From: Sphingomonas trueperi
Lineage (GTDB): Bacteria; Pseudomonadota; Alphaproteobacteria; Sphingomonadales; Sphingomonadaceae
Assembly (NCBI RefSeq): GCF_011927635.1
Contig: NZ_JAATJB010000001.1
Span: 248,001-312,000 of the forward strand
Reading direction: 5' to 3'
DNA: 64,000 nucleotides
The position numbers were made by a program, and so were the translations under genes. Under the pieces are notes generated by a model. The model ran no database searches. It was not told the DNA's origin and worked only from the letters and a program-made list of their open reading frames with translations. Of the stretch, positions 29,153-37,890 are shown in pieces; position 1 is the stretch's first letter, and each line of letters opens with the position of its first letter.

Positions 29153-30879
29153 TGGGTGGTGCGCCGCGCCGGCTGGGTGAGGGTGTAGACGCGGGTGCTC
29201 GCGCCCGGCGGGGAGATCTGGCGGAGCCAGGGCGGCACCTGGCCCGCCATCAGGCTGTCAGCGAGCAACTGGCGATCCTTCGAACGCGCGCCCAGTTCGG
29301 CAAAGCCGTCCTTGCATAGGGCGACATAGTCCACCCCCCAGCGCCGCGCGAGCGCTTCCGCCTGGGGGGTGGGGCTGCGGAACAGGTCGTACATGGCACG
29401 ATTTCCTTGCGTGTCGCGGTGATAGGGTCCGGCGAGGACATGATGGCGGGTGGTGGCGAGCAGCGTCGGGCCGAAATCGATCGGCGCAGCGACCATGCCG
29501 GGGGGCAGCGCGGCGAGGCGCGCCGCGGCGGCGGCAGCCGTACAGCCATGCCCGGCCGTGACAGGCGCGGCGGGGGTCAGCCGGTCGCCGAGCCCCGCAT
29601 GGGCGATCCCGCTGGCGGCAAGCCAGGCGGCGACCAGCGCGAGCGGTCCCCGCGGCCGGGCGGCGGCGATCATCGCGGCGAGCGCCGGCACCGCGGTCAG
29701 CGCCGCCAGCGGCGCACCGCGCACCTGCACCAGCGTAACCGCGACCGCCGTCACCTGGAATCCAAGGATGATCCACGCTGCGGCCGTCCGCGTCGTCCAG
29801 GCGAACCAGATGCCGGCGCCGAGCCCGACCAGCGCCATGCCCGCGGCGGCGACCGCCTTGCCGAGCGGCAGCGCGAGGAGCGACTGCGCTTCGTTGACAT
29901 GGGCGAGCCACAGCCGGGCGAGCAGCGGGTCGACCTGCCCATAGGGATGGAGGCACGCAGGCGCGCTCACGACGGCAGCCGCCAGCGCGAGCCCTCCGCC
30001 GACAATCAGCACCGCGGTGCGCCCCGCGACGGATTGGATCGTGAAGCCGCCCACGGCCATCGTCGCGGGCGCCAGCGCCGCCAGCATCGCCGCGCGCCAC
30101 AGGATCGCGGTGAAGCCGTCGCAGGCGGCAACGTCCCAGCCGCTTGTCCGGAAGACCGCGGCGGCAGCGCTCAGGCCCAGCAGCAGCGCGGTCGCATAAC
30201 CCGCCATCCGCGCCTGGCCCGCGGCGGCATCGAGCCGCCAGCGCAGCGCGATGGCGGCACCACCGGCGGCGAGCAGCGGCACCGTCTCCACGCCGACGAT
30301 GAGTGACAGCACCGTCACCATGCCGGCGATCGCGCCTTGCCCCAGCGTGCCCCGCCCGACACAGGCATGGAGCAGCGCGAGCACGAGCACGATCTGCAGC
30401 GCGTGATGATCGATCCGCCCGGGCGTGAACAGGGTGATCGCGGGAAAGGCCAGCGCGCCGAGGATGACCGCGACGAATCCGGATTGGCCGAGGCGACGCG
30501 CGATCGCGGCAATCACGATCAGCATCGCCGCGAACAGCAGCAGCGGCGAGACGACCACGGCGACGACGCTCGCCGCGTGCGTTCCGAGCAAGTGCGTCAG
30601 CGCCAGGATCAGCGCCGCGGGCACCAGATCGGCCAGCCGCGACCAGTGCATCTGCAGCCCCGGCGCCGGGCCCAGCCGGTGCTGGGCGAGATCGGTGAAC
30701 GCCTGCCCACCCAGCCAGTCGCGGATCTGCTGGAGGCGCATCAGATCGTCGGTATCGGGCAGCCGCAAGGCGCCCAGCGCAGCATGATCGCGCAGCGTCC
30801 AGGCGATTCCCATCAGCAACGCCATACCAATGGCGAGCAGCGAATCGCGTCGTACGTTGCGGAGGTGCCCTGGTCCCAT
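29149..30879 (-). CDS. Polytopic GT-C-like membrane protein (first gene of the set)
   Basis: A 576-residue polytopic protein. After the first helix comes LPDTDDLMRLQQIRDWLGG and QMHWSRLADLVP, then TPGRIDHHALQIVL after helix four. An Asp-Asp pair in the first external loop and a DHH motif are features of STT3/AglB/ArnT-like GT-C enzymes, so it may use a polyprenyl-phosphate sugar donor. The C-terminal domain holds TTRHHVLAGPYHRDTQGN and VDYVALCKDG, which look like an extracytoplasmic periplasmic domain. It starts 57 bp after ppc ends on the same strand and is translationally coupled to the next gene. Confidence 0.8.
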   Translation of the reverse strand: MGPGHLRNVRRDSLLAIGMALLMGIAWTLRDHAALGALRLPDTDDLMRLQQIRDWLGGQAFTDLAQHRLGPAPGLQMHWSRLADLVPAALILALTHLLGTHAASVVAVVVSPLLLFAAMLIVIAAIARRLGQSGFVAVILGALAFPAITLFTPGRIDHHALQIVLVLALLHACVGRGTLGQGAIAGMVTVLSLIVGVETVPLLAAGGAAIALRWRLDAAAGQARMAGYATALLLGLSAAAAVFRTSGWDVAACDGFTAILWRAAMLAALAPATMAVGGFTIQSVAGRTAVLIVGGGLALAAAVVSAPACLHPYGQVDPLLARLWLAHVNEAQSLLALPLGKAVAAAGMALVGLGAGIWFAWTTRTAAAWIILGFQVTAVAVTLVQVRGAPLAALTAVPALAAMIAAARPRGPLALVAAWLAASGIAHAGLGDRLTPAAPVTAGHGCTAAAAAARLAALPPGMVAAPIDFGPTLLATTRHHVLAGPYHRDTQGNRAMYDLFRSPTPQAEALARRWGVDYVALCKDGFAELGARSKDRQLLADSLMAGQVPPWLRQISPPGASTRVYTLTQPARRTTQ

Positions 30880-30936
30880 GCAGACCAGCGCTAGGGCACC
30901 ATGGTTAATCAGGCGTTTCGGACCGGCTCCGGGCGG

Positions 30937-33603
30937 TTACCCGCTATTGCGCAGCGCGGTGGCGATCGCGTTGATCGAAAGCAGGATGCCCTCGCCGATC
31001 CGCGGATCCGCCTCGCCCGCCCGGTGGCGCTTCATCAGTTCGATCTGGAGCAGGTTGAGCGGCTCGATATAGGGCAGCCGCAAGCGGATCGAGGTATCGA
31101 GCAGCGGGTGCTTCTCCAGCAGCCGCGTCTGGCGCGTCACCTGGAGCAGCCCGTCCTGCGTCTGCTGCCAGCCGTCCTTGATCCGGCCGAAGATGGCGTC
31201 GCGAAGCTCGGCATCCTCGACCAGCGCGGCATAATGGCTGGCGATGCCCATGTCGGACTTGGCGAGCACCTGCTCCATATTGTCGAGCGTCGCGCGGAAC
31301 AGCGGCCAGGCGCTGGCCATCTCGCGCAGCAGCCCCTTGTCCTCGAACGCGTCGAGCGCCGCGCCGACGCCGTACCAGCCCGGCAGCATCACGCGCGCCT
31401 GCGCCCAGCTGAACACCCAGGGGATCGCGCGCAGATCCTCGATCGCGTCGCTCTTCTTGCGGCTAGCGGGACGCGAGCCGATCTTGAGGCCGGCGATCTC
31501 GGCGATCGGCGTCATCTGGCGGAAGAAGGTGGTGAAGCCAGACGTCTCGTAGACCAGCCCGCGATAGGCACGGAAAGCGTTGTCGGAGAGCTGGTCCATC
31601 GCCGCGGCGAAGCGCTCGGCATCGGCAGGTGCCAGCTGTTCGGGCTCCAGGCTGGCGAGCAGCGTTGCCGAAGTCATCGCCTCCAGATTGGTCATCGCGC
31701 TTTCGGGGCTGCCGTACTTGGCGGCGATCACTTCGCCCTGCTCGGTGATGCGGATGCGGCCCTGCACCGTACCCGGCGGCTGGGCGAGGATCGCCGAGAA
31801 GCTCGACCCGCCGCCGCGCCCCACCGCGCCGCCGCGGCCATGGAACAGCTGCATCGCGATGCCAGCTTTCTCGAACACCGGCTTGAGCGCGGTCGAACCG
31901 CGGCTGAGCTGCCAGGTGGAGGTGAGATAGCCGCCGTCCTTGTTCGAATCGGAATAGCCAATCATCACTTCCTGGTGCCCGCGGCCTGCGGCGATCGCGG
32001 CGACTTCGGGCAGGCCGAGCCAGGCTGCCATGATCGGCGGCGCGGCTTCGAGATCGGCGATCGTCTCGAACAGCGGGATCGCCATGATGTGCGCCTGCGG
32101 CGTGTCGCCCGGCACGTACAGCCCGGCTTCCTTGAGCAGGATGTGGACTTCGAGCAGGTCCGACACCGACTGCGCCATCGAGACGATGTAATGGCGGATG
32201 CAATCGCGTCCGTAGCGGGCATGCGCCGCCGCCGCCTCGCGCACGATGGCGAGCTCGGAGGCGGTTTCCTCCGAATAGACGGCATAGGGGCTGGTCAGCG
32301 GCCGGGCATTGGCGAGCTCGCCACGGAGCAGTTCGATGCGCGCCTGCTCGTCGAGCGCGGCATAGTCGTCGCACACGCCGGCGGACTTGAGCAGCTCCGC
32401 CACCACGCGCTCGTGGATCGCGCTGTTCTGGCGCATGTCGAGCGTGGCGAGGTGGAAGCCGAAGGTCTCCACCGCGCGGATCAGCCGGCCGAGCGCGCCG
32501 CCGGTGGCGAGCGGGCCGCCATCGGCCAGCCCGCGCGCGATGGCGACCAGGTCCTCGCGGAACTCGGCGGGATGGCCATAGGGCCAGGCCGGGATCGGCG
32601 ATGGGCGACCCGGCTTCTTGCCGACCAGCTGCTCGTGCGTGGCGGAGAGGCGGGCGTAGATGCCGGTCAGCGCGCGGCGATAGGGTTCGTCGCTGCGGCT
32701 CTTGCCGGTGTCGCCGCTGGCCTCGGCAAGCTTCAACACCGCCTCGGGCACCTCGCTATGCTCGGTCGAGATCGACAGCTCGGCGCCGAGCGCGTGGACC
32801 GACTCGAGATAATGGTCGAGCACCGTCTCCGCCGCGCGGGCGAGCGCGAAGCGCATCGATTCGGCGGTGACGAAGGGATTGCCGTCGCGGTCGCCGCCGA
32901 TCCAGCTGCCGGGGCGCAGGAAGCTCGGCGCGCGGTCGCCCAGCGCGCGGTCCCAGCGGGCGTAGAGCGCCGGCAGCACCGGCAGGAACACGTCGCGGAA
33001 ATAGGAGAGCGCGGTCTCGACCTCGTCGGGCACGCCCAGCTTTTCGCGGCGCAGCACCCGCGTCTGCCAGAGCAGCGCGATCTGGCGGAGGATCGCTTCT
33101 TCCACCTGGTCGCCGTCGGGCGTCTCGGCGACGCCCTGGTCGCGCAGCCGCATCAGTTCGGCGATCCGGTTCTTGTGGTCGATCATCGACTTGCGCCGCA
33201 CCTCGGTGGGGTGGGCGGTGAGCACCGGGCTGACCAGCGCATGCTCCAGCAGCGCCATCACCGGCTCGCGGCCGATCCCGGCCTTGGCCAGCCGCTCCAG
33301 CGCGGCGGCGACATCGGCATCCTTCTCGGTGGCGACGCCCTGGCGATCCTCGGCGAGGTTCGCGAGCATCGAGAACAGCATGAAGCCGCGGACGAAGTCG
33401 AGCGTCTCGTCCAGGCTCAGCCGGTCCAGTCCGGAATCGATCGCCCCCGCCCCCGCCACGCCGCGATGCCGGTCGACCGAGGTCGCGCGGATGTATTCGA
33501 TCCGCTTGAACAATGCCTCGCCGCCATAGGCACGAATGACGTCGCCGAGCAGCCGTCCGAGGAAGCGGATGTCGGGGTTGTTGGTGATCGCGAGTGTGGC
33601 CAT
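30937..33603 (-). CDS. ppc: Phosphoenolpyruvate carboxylase
   Basis: Carboxylates PEP to oxaloacetate to refill the TCA cycle. The 888-residue protein has the catalytic histidine motif VLTAHPTEVRRKSM, the second signature VMIGYSDSNKDGGYLTSTW and the glycine-rich loop FHGRGGAVGRGGGSS. It ends in RNSG, a slight variant of the usual C-terminal RNTG needed for tetramer regulation. Length and order are normal. The three membrane proteins downstream may share its transcript. Confidence 0.97.
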   Translation of the reverse strand: MATLAITNNPDIRFLGRLLGDVIRAYGGEALFKRIEYIRATSVDRHRGVAGAGAIDSGLDRLSLDETLDFVRGFMLFSMLANLAEDRQGVATEKDADVAAALERLAKAGIGREPVMALLEHALVSPVLTAHPTEVRRKSMIDHKNRIAELMRLRDQGVAETPDGDQVEEAILRQIALLWQTRVLRREKLGVPDEVETALSYFRDVFLPVLPALYARWDRALGDRAPSFLRPGSWIGGDRDGNPFVTAESMRFALARAAETVLDHYLESVHALGAELSISTEHSEVPEAVLKLAEASGDTGKSRSDEPYRRALTGIYARLSATHEQLVGKKPGRPSPIPAWPYGHPAEFREDLVAIARGLADGGPLATGGALGRLIRAVETFGFHLATLDMRQNSAIHERVVAELLKSAGVCDDYAALDEQARIELLRGELANARPLTSPYAVYSEETASELAIVREAAAAHARYGRDCIRHYIVSMAQSVSDLLEVHILLKEAGLYVPGDTPQAHIMAIPLFETIADLEAAPPIMAAWLGLPEVAAIAAGRGHQEVMIGYSDSNKDGGYLTSTWQLSRGSTALKPVFEKAGIAMQLFHGRGGAVGRGGGSSFSAILAQPPGTVQGRIRITEQGEVIAAKYGSPESAMTNLEAMTSATLLASLEPEQLAPADAERFAAAMDQLSDNAFRAYRGLVYETSGFTTFFRQMTPIAEIAGLKIGSRPASRKKSDAIEDLRAIPWVFSWAQARVMLPGWYGVGAALDAFEDKGLLREMASAWPLFRATLDNMEQVLAKSDMGIASHYAALVEDAELRDAIFGRIKDGWQQTQDGLLQVTRQTRLLEKHPLLDTSIRLRLPYIEPLNLLQIELMKRHRAGEADPRIGEGILLSINAIATALRNSG

Positions 33604-33675
33604 GGGCGCGATTGCTGCACTGCAAAGCGAACCCGGTCAACTTGTTCGCGCTACCAGAGTACCTAGCTTAGCAAG

Positions 33676-34521
33676 ATGGATTTCGTTGCATTTGCAACCC
33701 ACAGCGTACGGCGGGCGATGATCGGCCAAGTGCGTGCCGTGTTCAACGATGCCGCACGTGGCGAAGCGCCGGTACAGCCGAGCGACGACGCGCTGTTCCC
33801 CCGCGATTCGGTGCTGTGGCGGGTGCATGGCGACGTGACGACGATGATGGTCGGCGGGGTCGCGGCGCTGCTGCTCCAGATGCTGCATCCGGCGGTGCTG
33901 GCCGGGGTGTGGGATCACTCGAAGTTCCGCCACGACATGCTCGGTCGGCTGCGCGGCACCGCGCGCTTCATCGCCCAGACCAGCTATGCGGCGCGCGACG
34001 AGGCCGAGGCGGCGATCGCGCGGGTGCGCAACATCCACGCGCATATCCGCGGCACCCTGCCCGACGGCACGCCCTATCGTGCCGACGATCCGCGGCTGCT
34101 CGCCTGGGTGCACGTGACCGAGGCGGTGAGCTTCCTCGACAGCTGGATCCGCTATGCCGAGCCCGGCATGTCGCGCGCCGATCAGGATCGCTATTTCGCC
34201 GAGTTCGCACAAGTTGCCGAGGCGCTGGGTGCCGATCCGGTGCCGCACAGCCGCGCCGAGGCACTGGCGCTGATCGCCGCGATGCGGGGCGAGTTGCGCT
34301 ACGACGCGCGGACCCGCGAGGTTGCCCGGCTGCTGCTCGACCAGCCCGCGCCCAATCTCGCGACCAAGCCCTTCCAGGCGATGACCTTCGCCGCCGCAAT
34401 CGACCTGCTGCCTGGCTGGGCGCGGCAGATGCACCATCGCTCCACCCCGCCGCTCGCCGCGCCGGCCGTGCGGCTGGGCACCCGCGGCGTCGCGGAGACG
34501 CTGCGCTGGGCGTTTCGCTGA
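33676..34521 (+). CDS. MpaB-like oxygenase (DUF2236)
   Basis: A 281-residue protein of the DUF2236/rubber-oxygenase-like family (MpaB, LcpA relatives), which are haem-b oxygenases or putative oxidoreductases. Landmarks are DSVLWRVHGDVTTMMVGGVAALLLQMLHPAVLAGVWDHSKF, RLLAWVHVTEAVSFLDSWIRY and the basic C-terminal end. The histidine pairs in MLHP and AWVHVTE are candidate haem ligands. Substrate unknown. It diverges from ppc and converges on the YoaK gene. Confidence 0.87.
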   Translation: MDFVAFATHSVRRAMIGQVRAVFNDAARGEAPVQPSDDALFPRDSVLWRVHGDVTTMMVGGVAALLLQMLHPAVLAGVWDHSKFRHDMLGRLRGTARFIAQTSYAARDEAEAAIARVRNIHAHIRGTLPDGTPYRADDPRLLAWVHVTEAVSFLDSWIRYAEPGMSRADQDRYFAEFAQVAEALGADPVPHSRAEALALIAAMRGELRYDARTREVARLLLDQPAPNLATKPFQAMTFAAAIDLLPGWARQMHHRSTPPLAAPAVRLGTRGVAETLRWAFR

Positions 34522-34525
34522 CGGC

Positions 34526-35197
34526 TCAGCGCACCAGCGTGAGATCGGGCCGCCCGCGCGGCCGGGTCATGCTCGCCAGCAGCAGCGTCAGCACCGCAGC
34601 GAACAGCGGCGCCAGCCACAGCGCGTTCCAGCCCCAGCGGAACTGGCTCTCGGCGCCGATCACCACCCCGCTGACGAAGCCGAGCCACAGCGCCAGATAG
34701 CGCAGCCAGCCGAAGCGATCGGCATCGCCCATCAGCGCGCCGGCAAGCTTCTGCCCCATCTTGACCAGCGAGCCGGTCATGTAGGTGAGGCCGATCGTCA
34801 CTTCGCCGTCGCGCTGGAACACGCCGTTCTCGGTGCCCATCGCGGCGGCGAGCAGCAGCAGCACGACGGGCCCCGGCATCAGCGTCGCGACGATCGCGGC
34901 AAGCGTCAGCAGCAGCGTCACCGCCGCCATCACCACCGGCTGCTGGCGATGCGGCCGGGCGCGGCCGATCACGCTCGACAGGATCACGCCCGCCACGAAG
35001 CTCATCACCAGCGACGCGGCGATCGCGGCATCATAGCTGGAGCCGCTGCCGAGGCCGACGCCCAGACGCGTCGAATTGCCGCTCATGAACGAGGCGAAGA
35101 AACCGCCCAGGCTGGTGAAGGCGAGCGCATCGACGAAGCCGGCGAGCGCCGCCAGGAGGATCGCGAGCTCTATCAGCGGGGACTCGGTACGTTGCAT
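34526..35197 (-). CDS. YoaK family (DUF1275) membrane protein
   Basis: A 223-residue integral membrane protein with about six hydrophobic segments. The N-terminus LLAALAGFVDALAFTSLGGFFASFMSGNSTRLG is the diagnostic DUF1275 block, and TYMTGSLVKMGQKLA follows in the second half. The family has no proven function. ATG at 35197 was chosen because upstream codons encode polar residues and belong to the divergent promoter region. Confidence 0.9.
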   Translation of the reverse strand: MQRTESPLIELAILLAALAGFVDALAFTSLGGFFASFMSGNSTRLGVGLGSGSSYDAAIAASLVMSFVAGVILSSVIGRARPHRQQPVVMAAVTLLLTLAAIVATLMPGPVVLLLLAAAMGTENGVFQRDGEVTIGLTYMTGSLVKMGQKLAGALMGDADRFGWLRYLALWLGFVSGVVIGAESQFRWGWNALWLAPLFAAVLTLLLASMTRPRGRPDLTLVR

Positions 35198-35278
35198 GGC
35201 CCCTCTCTGCCCCAAGCGGCGGCTCCTCGCCAAGGCCCGTGTTTGACTTGGGCGCAGGCCGCGCGGCAAAGCGAGGAC

Positions 35279-35914
35279 ATGAACAGTTCGGTCGCCGCCC
35301 AGATCGGTCCCTTCCTGCCCTGGCTCGACCTGTTCGGCATCGCGGTGTTTGCCGCCACCGGCGCGCTCGCCGCGACGCGGCACCAGCAGACCATCGTCAC
35401 CGCCACCTTCTTCGCGCTGATCACCGGGGTCGGCGGCGGCACGGTGCGCGACCTGCTGATCGGCGCGCCGGTCTTCTGGGTACACGACGCCACCGTCGCC
35501 TCGCTGTGCCTGGGCATGTCGGCGATCGTGTGGATCACGCCGCAGTATTGGTGGAGCGATCGTACCTTCGCCTGGCTCGATGCACTGGGGCTGGCCGCCT
35601 ATGCCGCGTTCGGCGCCGCCAAGTCGCTCGGCTATGGCATCCCGCCGGTGCCGGCGGCGGTGATGGGGGTGGTGACCGCCTGCGTCGGCGGCATCATCCG
35701 CGACGTGCTGGCCGGCGAGCCGTCAATCCTGATGCGCCCCGAACTCTATGTGACGGCGGCCGCGCTCACCGCATCGCTGTACGTGCTGCTCAGCCTGCTC
35801 GGGCTGCCGCCCTATGCGGCAGGACTCGCCTCCGCCACTGCGGGCTTCGCGCTGCGCGGCGCGGCGATGCTCTGGAAATGGGGACTGCCCGCCTATCGCG
35901 GCAGCAAGAACTGA
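35279..35914 (+). CDS. Trimeric intracellular cation (TRIC/UPF0126) channel family protein
   Basis: A 211-residue protein of the bacterial TRIC family (YadS/YicG), which forms trimeric cation channels. It has two three-helix repeats: repeat one starts LDLFGIAVFAATGALAATR and contains GVGGGTVRDLLIG; repeat two is LDALGLAAYAAFGAAKSLGYG with CVGGIIRDVLAGEPSILM. The paired GxGGGxxRD/GxGGxxRDxL motifs are characteristic. Length is typical. It diverges from the YoaK gene by 81 bp. Confidence 0.93.
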   Translation: MNSSVAAQIGPFLPWLDLFGIAVFAATGALAATRHQQTIVTATFFALITGVGGGTVRDLLIGAPVFWVHDATVASLCLGMSAIVWITPQYWWSDRTFAWLDALGLAAYAAFGAAKSLGYGIPPVPAAVMGVVTACVGGIIRDVLAGEPSILMRPELYVTAAALTASLYVLLSLLGLPPYAAGLASATAGFALRGAAMLWKWGLPAYRGSKN

Positions 35915-36070
35915 CGCCGCCCACACCGGACCGGTCGGCAACAGCACCACAACGGTTACAAATACCAGCGCACTTGTTGCAAATTGCCGAGCATATCTGC
36001 TACAACTACAGCGCTTTTACGCTTGTACTGCGTACGATCTCGCGGAAACAGATACTTAGTGGAGGTTTGC

Positions 36071-36574
36071 ATGAAACGCACGCTCTTCTTGAGCGCTTGC
36101 TGTGCTGCAGCAATTGCAGCTACTTCACCCGCCAATGCGGCGCAGTACAGATTCTCGATCACCGGCAGCCAGACGATCAAGTTCGTTCTCGATGCCTCGC
36201 CGACTCCGCCGGTCGTCGATCCAGGGAATTTCTTCGTGCTCGCCGGAGTCAGCGGCACCATCGACAACGTCGCCGCGACGTTCGACCTGGGCTTCGGCAG
36301 CCCGAGCTATTTCTTCAATTTCGGCCTGATCAACACCCCCACCGGTTTCGTCTCGACGGGTCTCAGCCTCTACACGGGTACCGAGGCCGCGCCGACCTTC
36401 AAGCTGGGGACGTTCACCCTCACGCCGAACACGCCCGGTCCGGCCTACAGCCTCACCATCTCGGCGGTTCCCGAACCCGCGAGCTGGGCGATGCTGCTCG
36501 CGGGCTTCGGCGCGCTCGGTACGATGGTCCGCCGGCGCCGCGACGTGACCGTGCGAGTGCGCTTCGGCGGCTGA
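36071..36574 (+). CDS. PEP-CTERM sorting domain protein (PEPxxWA type)
   Basis: A 167-residue exported protein: signal peptide MKRTLFLSACCAAAIAATSPANA, a beta-rich middle with AQYRFSITGSQTIKF repeats, and a C-terminal exosortase signal PEPASWAMLLAGFGALG followed by MVRRRRD. This tripartite end (PEP motif, hydrophobic helix, arginine cluster) targets the protein to exosortase for cleavage and surface display. A strong ribosome-binding site GGAGG precedes ATG. It lies 1.3 kb upstream of the Prs/EPS genes that control such systems. Confidence 0.93.
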   Translation: MKRTLFLSACCAAAIAATSPANAAQYRFSITGSQTIKFVLDASPTPPVVDPGNFFVLAGVSGTIDNVAATFDLGFGSPSYFFNFGLINTPTGFVSTGLSLYTGTEAAPTFKLGTFTLTPNTPGPAYSLTISAVPEPASWAMLLAGFGALGTMVRRRRDVTVRVRFGG

Positions 36575-36589
36575 CCGTCCGGATCCGAT

Positions 36590-36626
36590 CGCAACGCAGC
36601 CGCTCCGCACGATCGGCTGCGTTGCG
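36590..36626. terminator. Perfect 13-bp hairpin after the PEP-CTERM gene
   Basis: CGCAACGCAGCCG and CGGCTGCGTTGCG pair fully around an 11-nt loop, 16 bp after the PEP-CTERM stop and 47 bp before the convergent manC stop. No T run follows, so it may act as a factor-dependent or bidirectional terminator. Confidence 0.6.
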
Positions 36627-36672
36627 GTCAACGGCATCCGAAAGCGTCCTGCGGCCTGCGGGCCTGGCAGCC

Positions 36673-37731
36673 TCAGTCCTTCATCGCATCGATGAGCTTC
36701 TTCACATCCTGGCTGCGCCCGCGCGGCAGCACCAGCACATCGGCGCCCGAGACCACGACGATCAGGTCCTGAACCCCGACCAGCGCGACGCGCTTGCCGG
36801 GCTCGCTCTGCACCAGGCAGTTGGTCGCCTCGATCGCCACCACATCGCCGCGCACGACGTTGCCGCCGGCATCGGGGTTGCTGATCGCGTGCAGCGCATC
36901 CCAGCTGCCGACGTCGCTCCACCCCATCGCCACCGGCACCACCGCGACGCGCGGCGCCTTTTCCATCACCGCATAGTCGATCGAGTCGGACGGGCAGGCG
37001 GCGAAGCTTTCCGCATCGGGGAAGATCCGCACGCCTTCGCGCCGCGCCTTGTCCATGGCCTGCTGCGCCGCGACCAGCATCTCGGGCGCGAATACGCTGA
37101 GCGCGCCGAGATACATGTCCGCACGGAACAGGAAGATGCCACCGTTCCAGGCATGATCGCCCGAGGCGAGCATGGCTTCGGCGCGGTCGCGCGGCGGCTT
37201 CTCGACGAAGCGATCGACGCGGTGGACGCCAGGGGCGAGTTCCTCCTCGCCGATCTTGATCCAGCCATAGCCGGTCTCGGGCGAGTCCGGCGTGATGCCG
37301 AAGGTGACCAGCCAGCCCTCGTTGACCAGCGGCAGCGCCGAATCGATCGCGGCGTGGAAGGCGTCGACATCCGAGATCACGTGGTCGGACGGCATGACGA
37401 GCATCGGCTCGCTGCCGCTGCCCGCCGCCACCGCCGCCAGGGCGATCGCCGGCGCGGTGTTGCGGCCGATCGGTTCGAGGATCAGCGCGCGTACCGACAG
37501 GTCGACTTGGGCAAGCTGCTCCTCGACGAGATCGGCATGGAAGGCGTTGGCGACGACGATCGGCGCAGTGAACCGCGGTCCCGAAGCGCGCCGCGCGGTG
37601 AGCTGGAGCATGGTCTCCTCGGCAGTCAACGAGAGCAACTGCTTCGGGCGCTCGGGCCGCGACATCGGCCAGAGGCGCGTGCCCGAGCCGCCCGAGAGAA
37701 TGACAGGCGTGATCGGCTTCGAATCCGGCAT
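36673..37731 (-). CDS. Mannose-1-phosphate guanylyltransferase (monofunctional)
   Basis: Makes GDP-mannose from mannose-1-phosphate and GTP, for exopolysaccharide. The 352-residue protein contains the nucleotidyltransferase signature GGSGTRLWP near the N-terminus, RPERPKQLLSL and the FVEKPP metal/sugar loop, plus MGWSDVGSWDALH. It lacks the C-terminal phosphomannose isomerase half, so it is the short type. ATG at 37731 is used; the longer frame is the divergent spacer. It diverges from the sugar transferase and sits in the EPS module. Confidence 0.92.
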   Translation of the reverse strand: MPDSKPITPVILSGGSGTRLWPMSRPERPKQLLSLTAEETMLQLTARRASGPRFTAPIVVANAFHADLVEEQLAQVDLSVRALILEPIGRNTAPAIALAAVAAGSGSEPMLVMPSDHVISDVDAFHAAIDSALPLVNEGWLVTFGITPDSPETGYGWIKIGEEELAPGVHRVDRFVEKPPRDRAEAMLASGDHAWNGGIFLFRADMYLGALSVFAPEMLVAAQQAMDKARREGVRIFPDAESFAACPSDSIDYAVMEKAPRVAVVPVAMGWSDVGSWDALHAISNPDAGGNVVRGDVVAIEATNCLVQSEPGKRVALVGVQDLIVVVSGADVLVLPRGRSQDVKKLIDAMKD

Positions 37732-37890
37732 GCGGAAAAGGCTCCCTGGTTCGGTGCTGTGGAGAATAGCTGGGCGGTCTTGCCCTCTGAAACAAGGATG
37801 CGCCGAAACGGTTGCGATACGAAGCAAATTTGATGCGACGGCGCGGGCTTGGCCGTTCGTTTACCCTTCTGCGCTACACCCGGCGCCGCC

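Noticed and set aside
26684..29188. 834-codon plus-strand frame across the two membrane-protein genes
   Set aside because: Composition (Gln, Arg, His rich) is typical of the antisense of membrane-protein genes; the minus-strand frames have helices, paralogy and coupled starts.
35915..36070. Sigma-54 promoter for the PEP-CTERM gene
   Set aside because: The best match (CAGCGCA with TTGC at 35966-35980) lacks the invariant GG at -24; the site is too weak to annotate.
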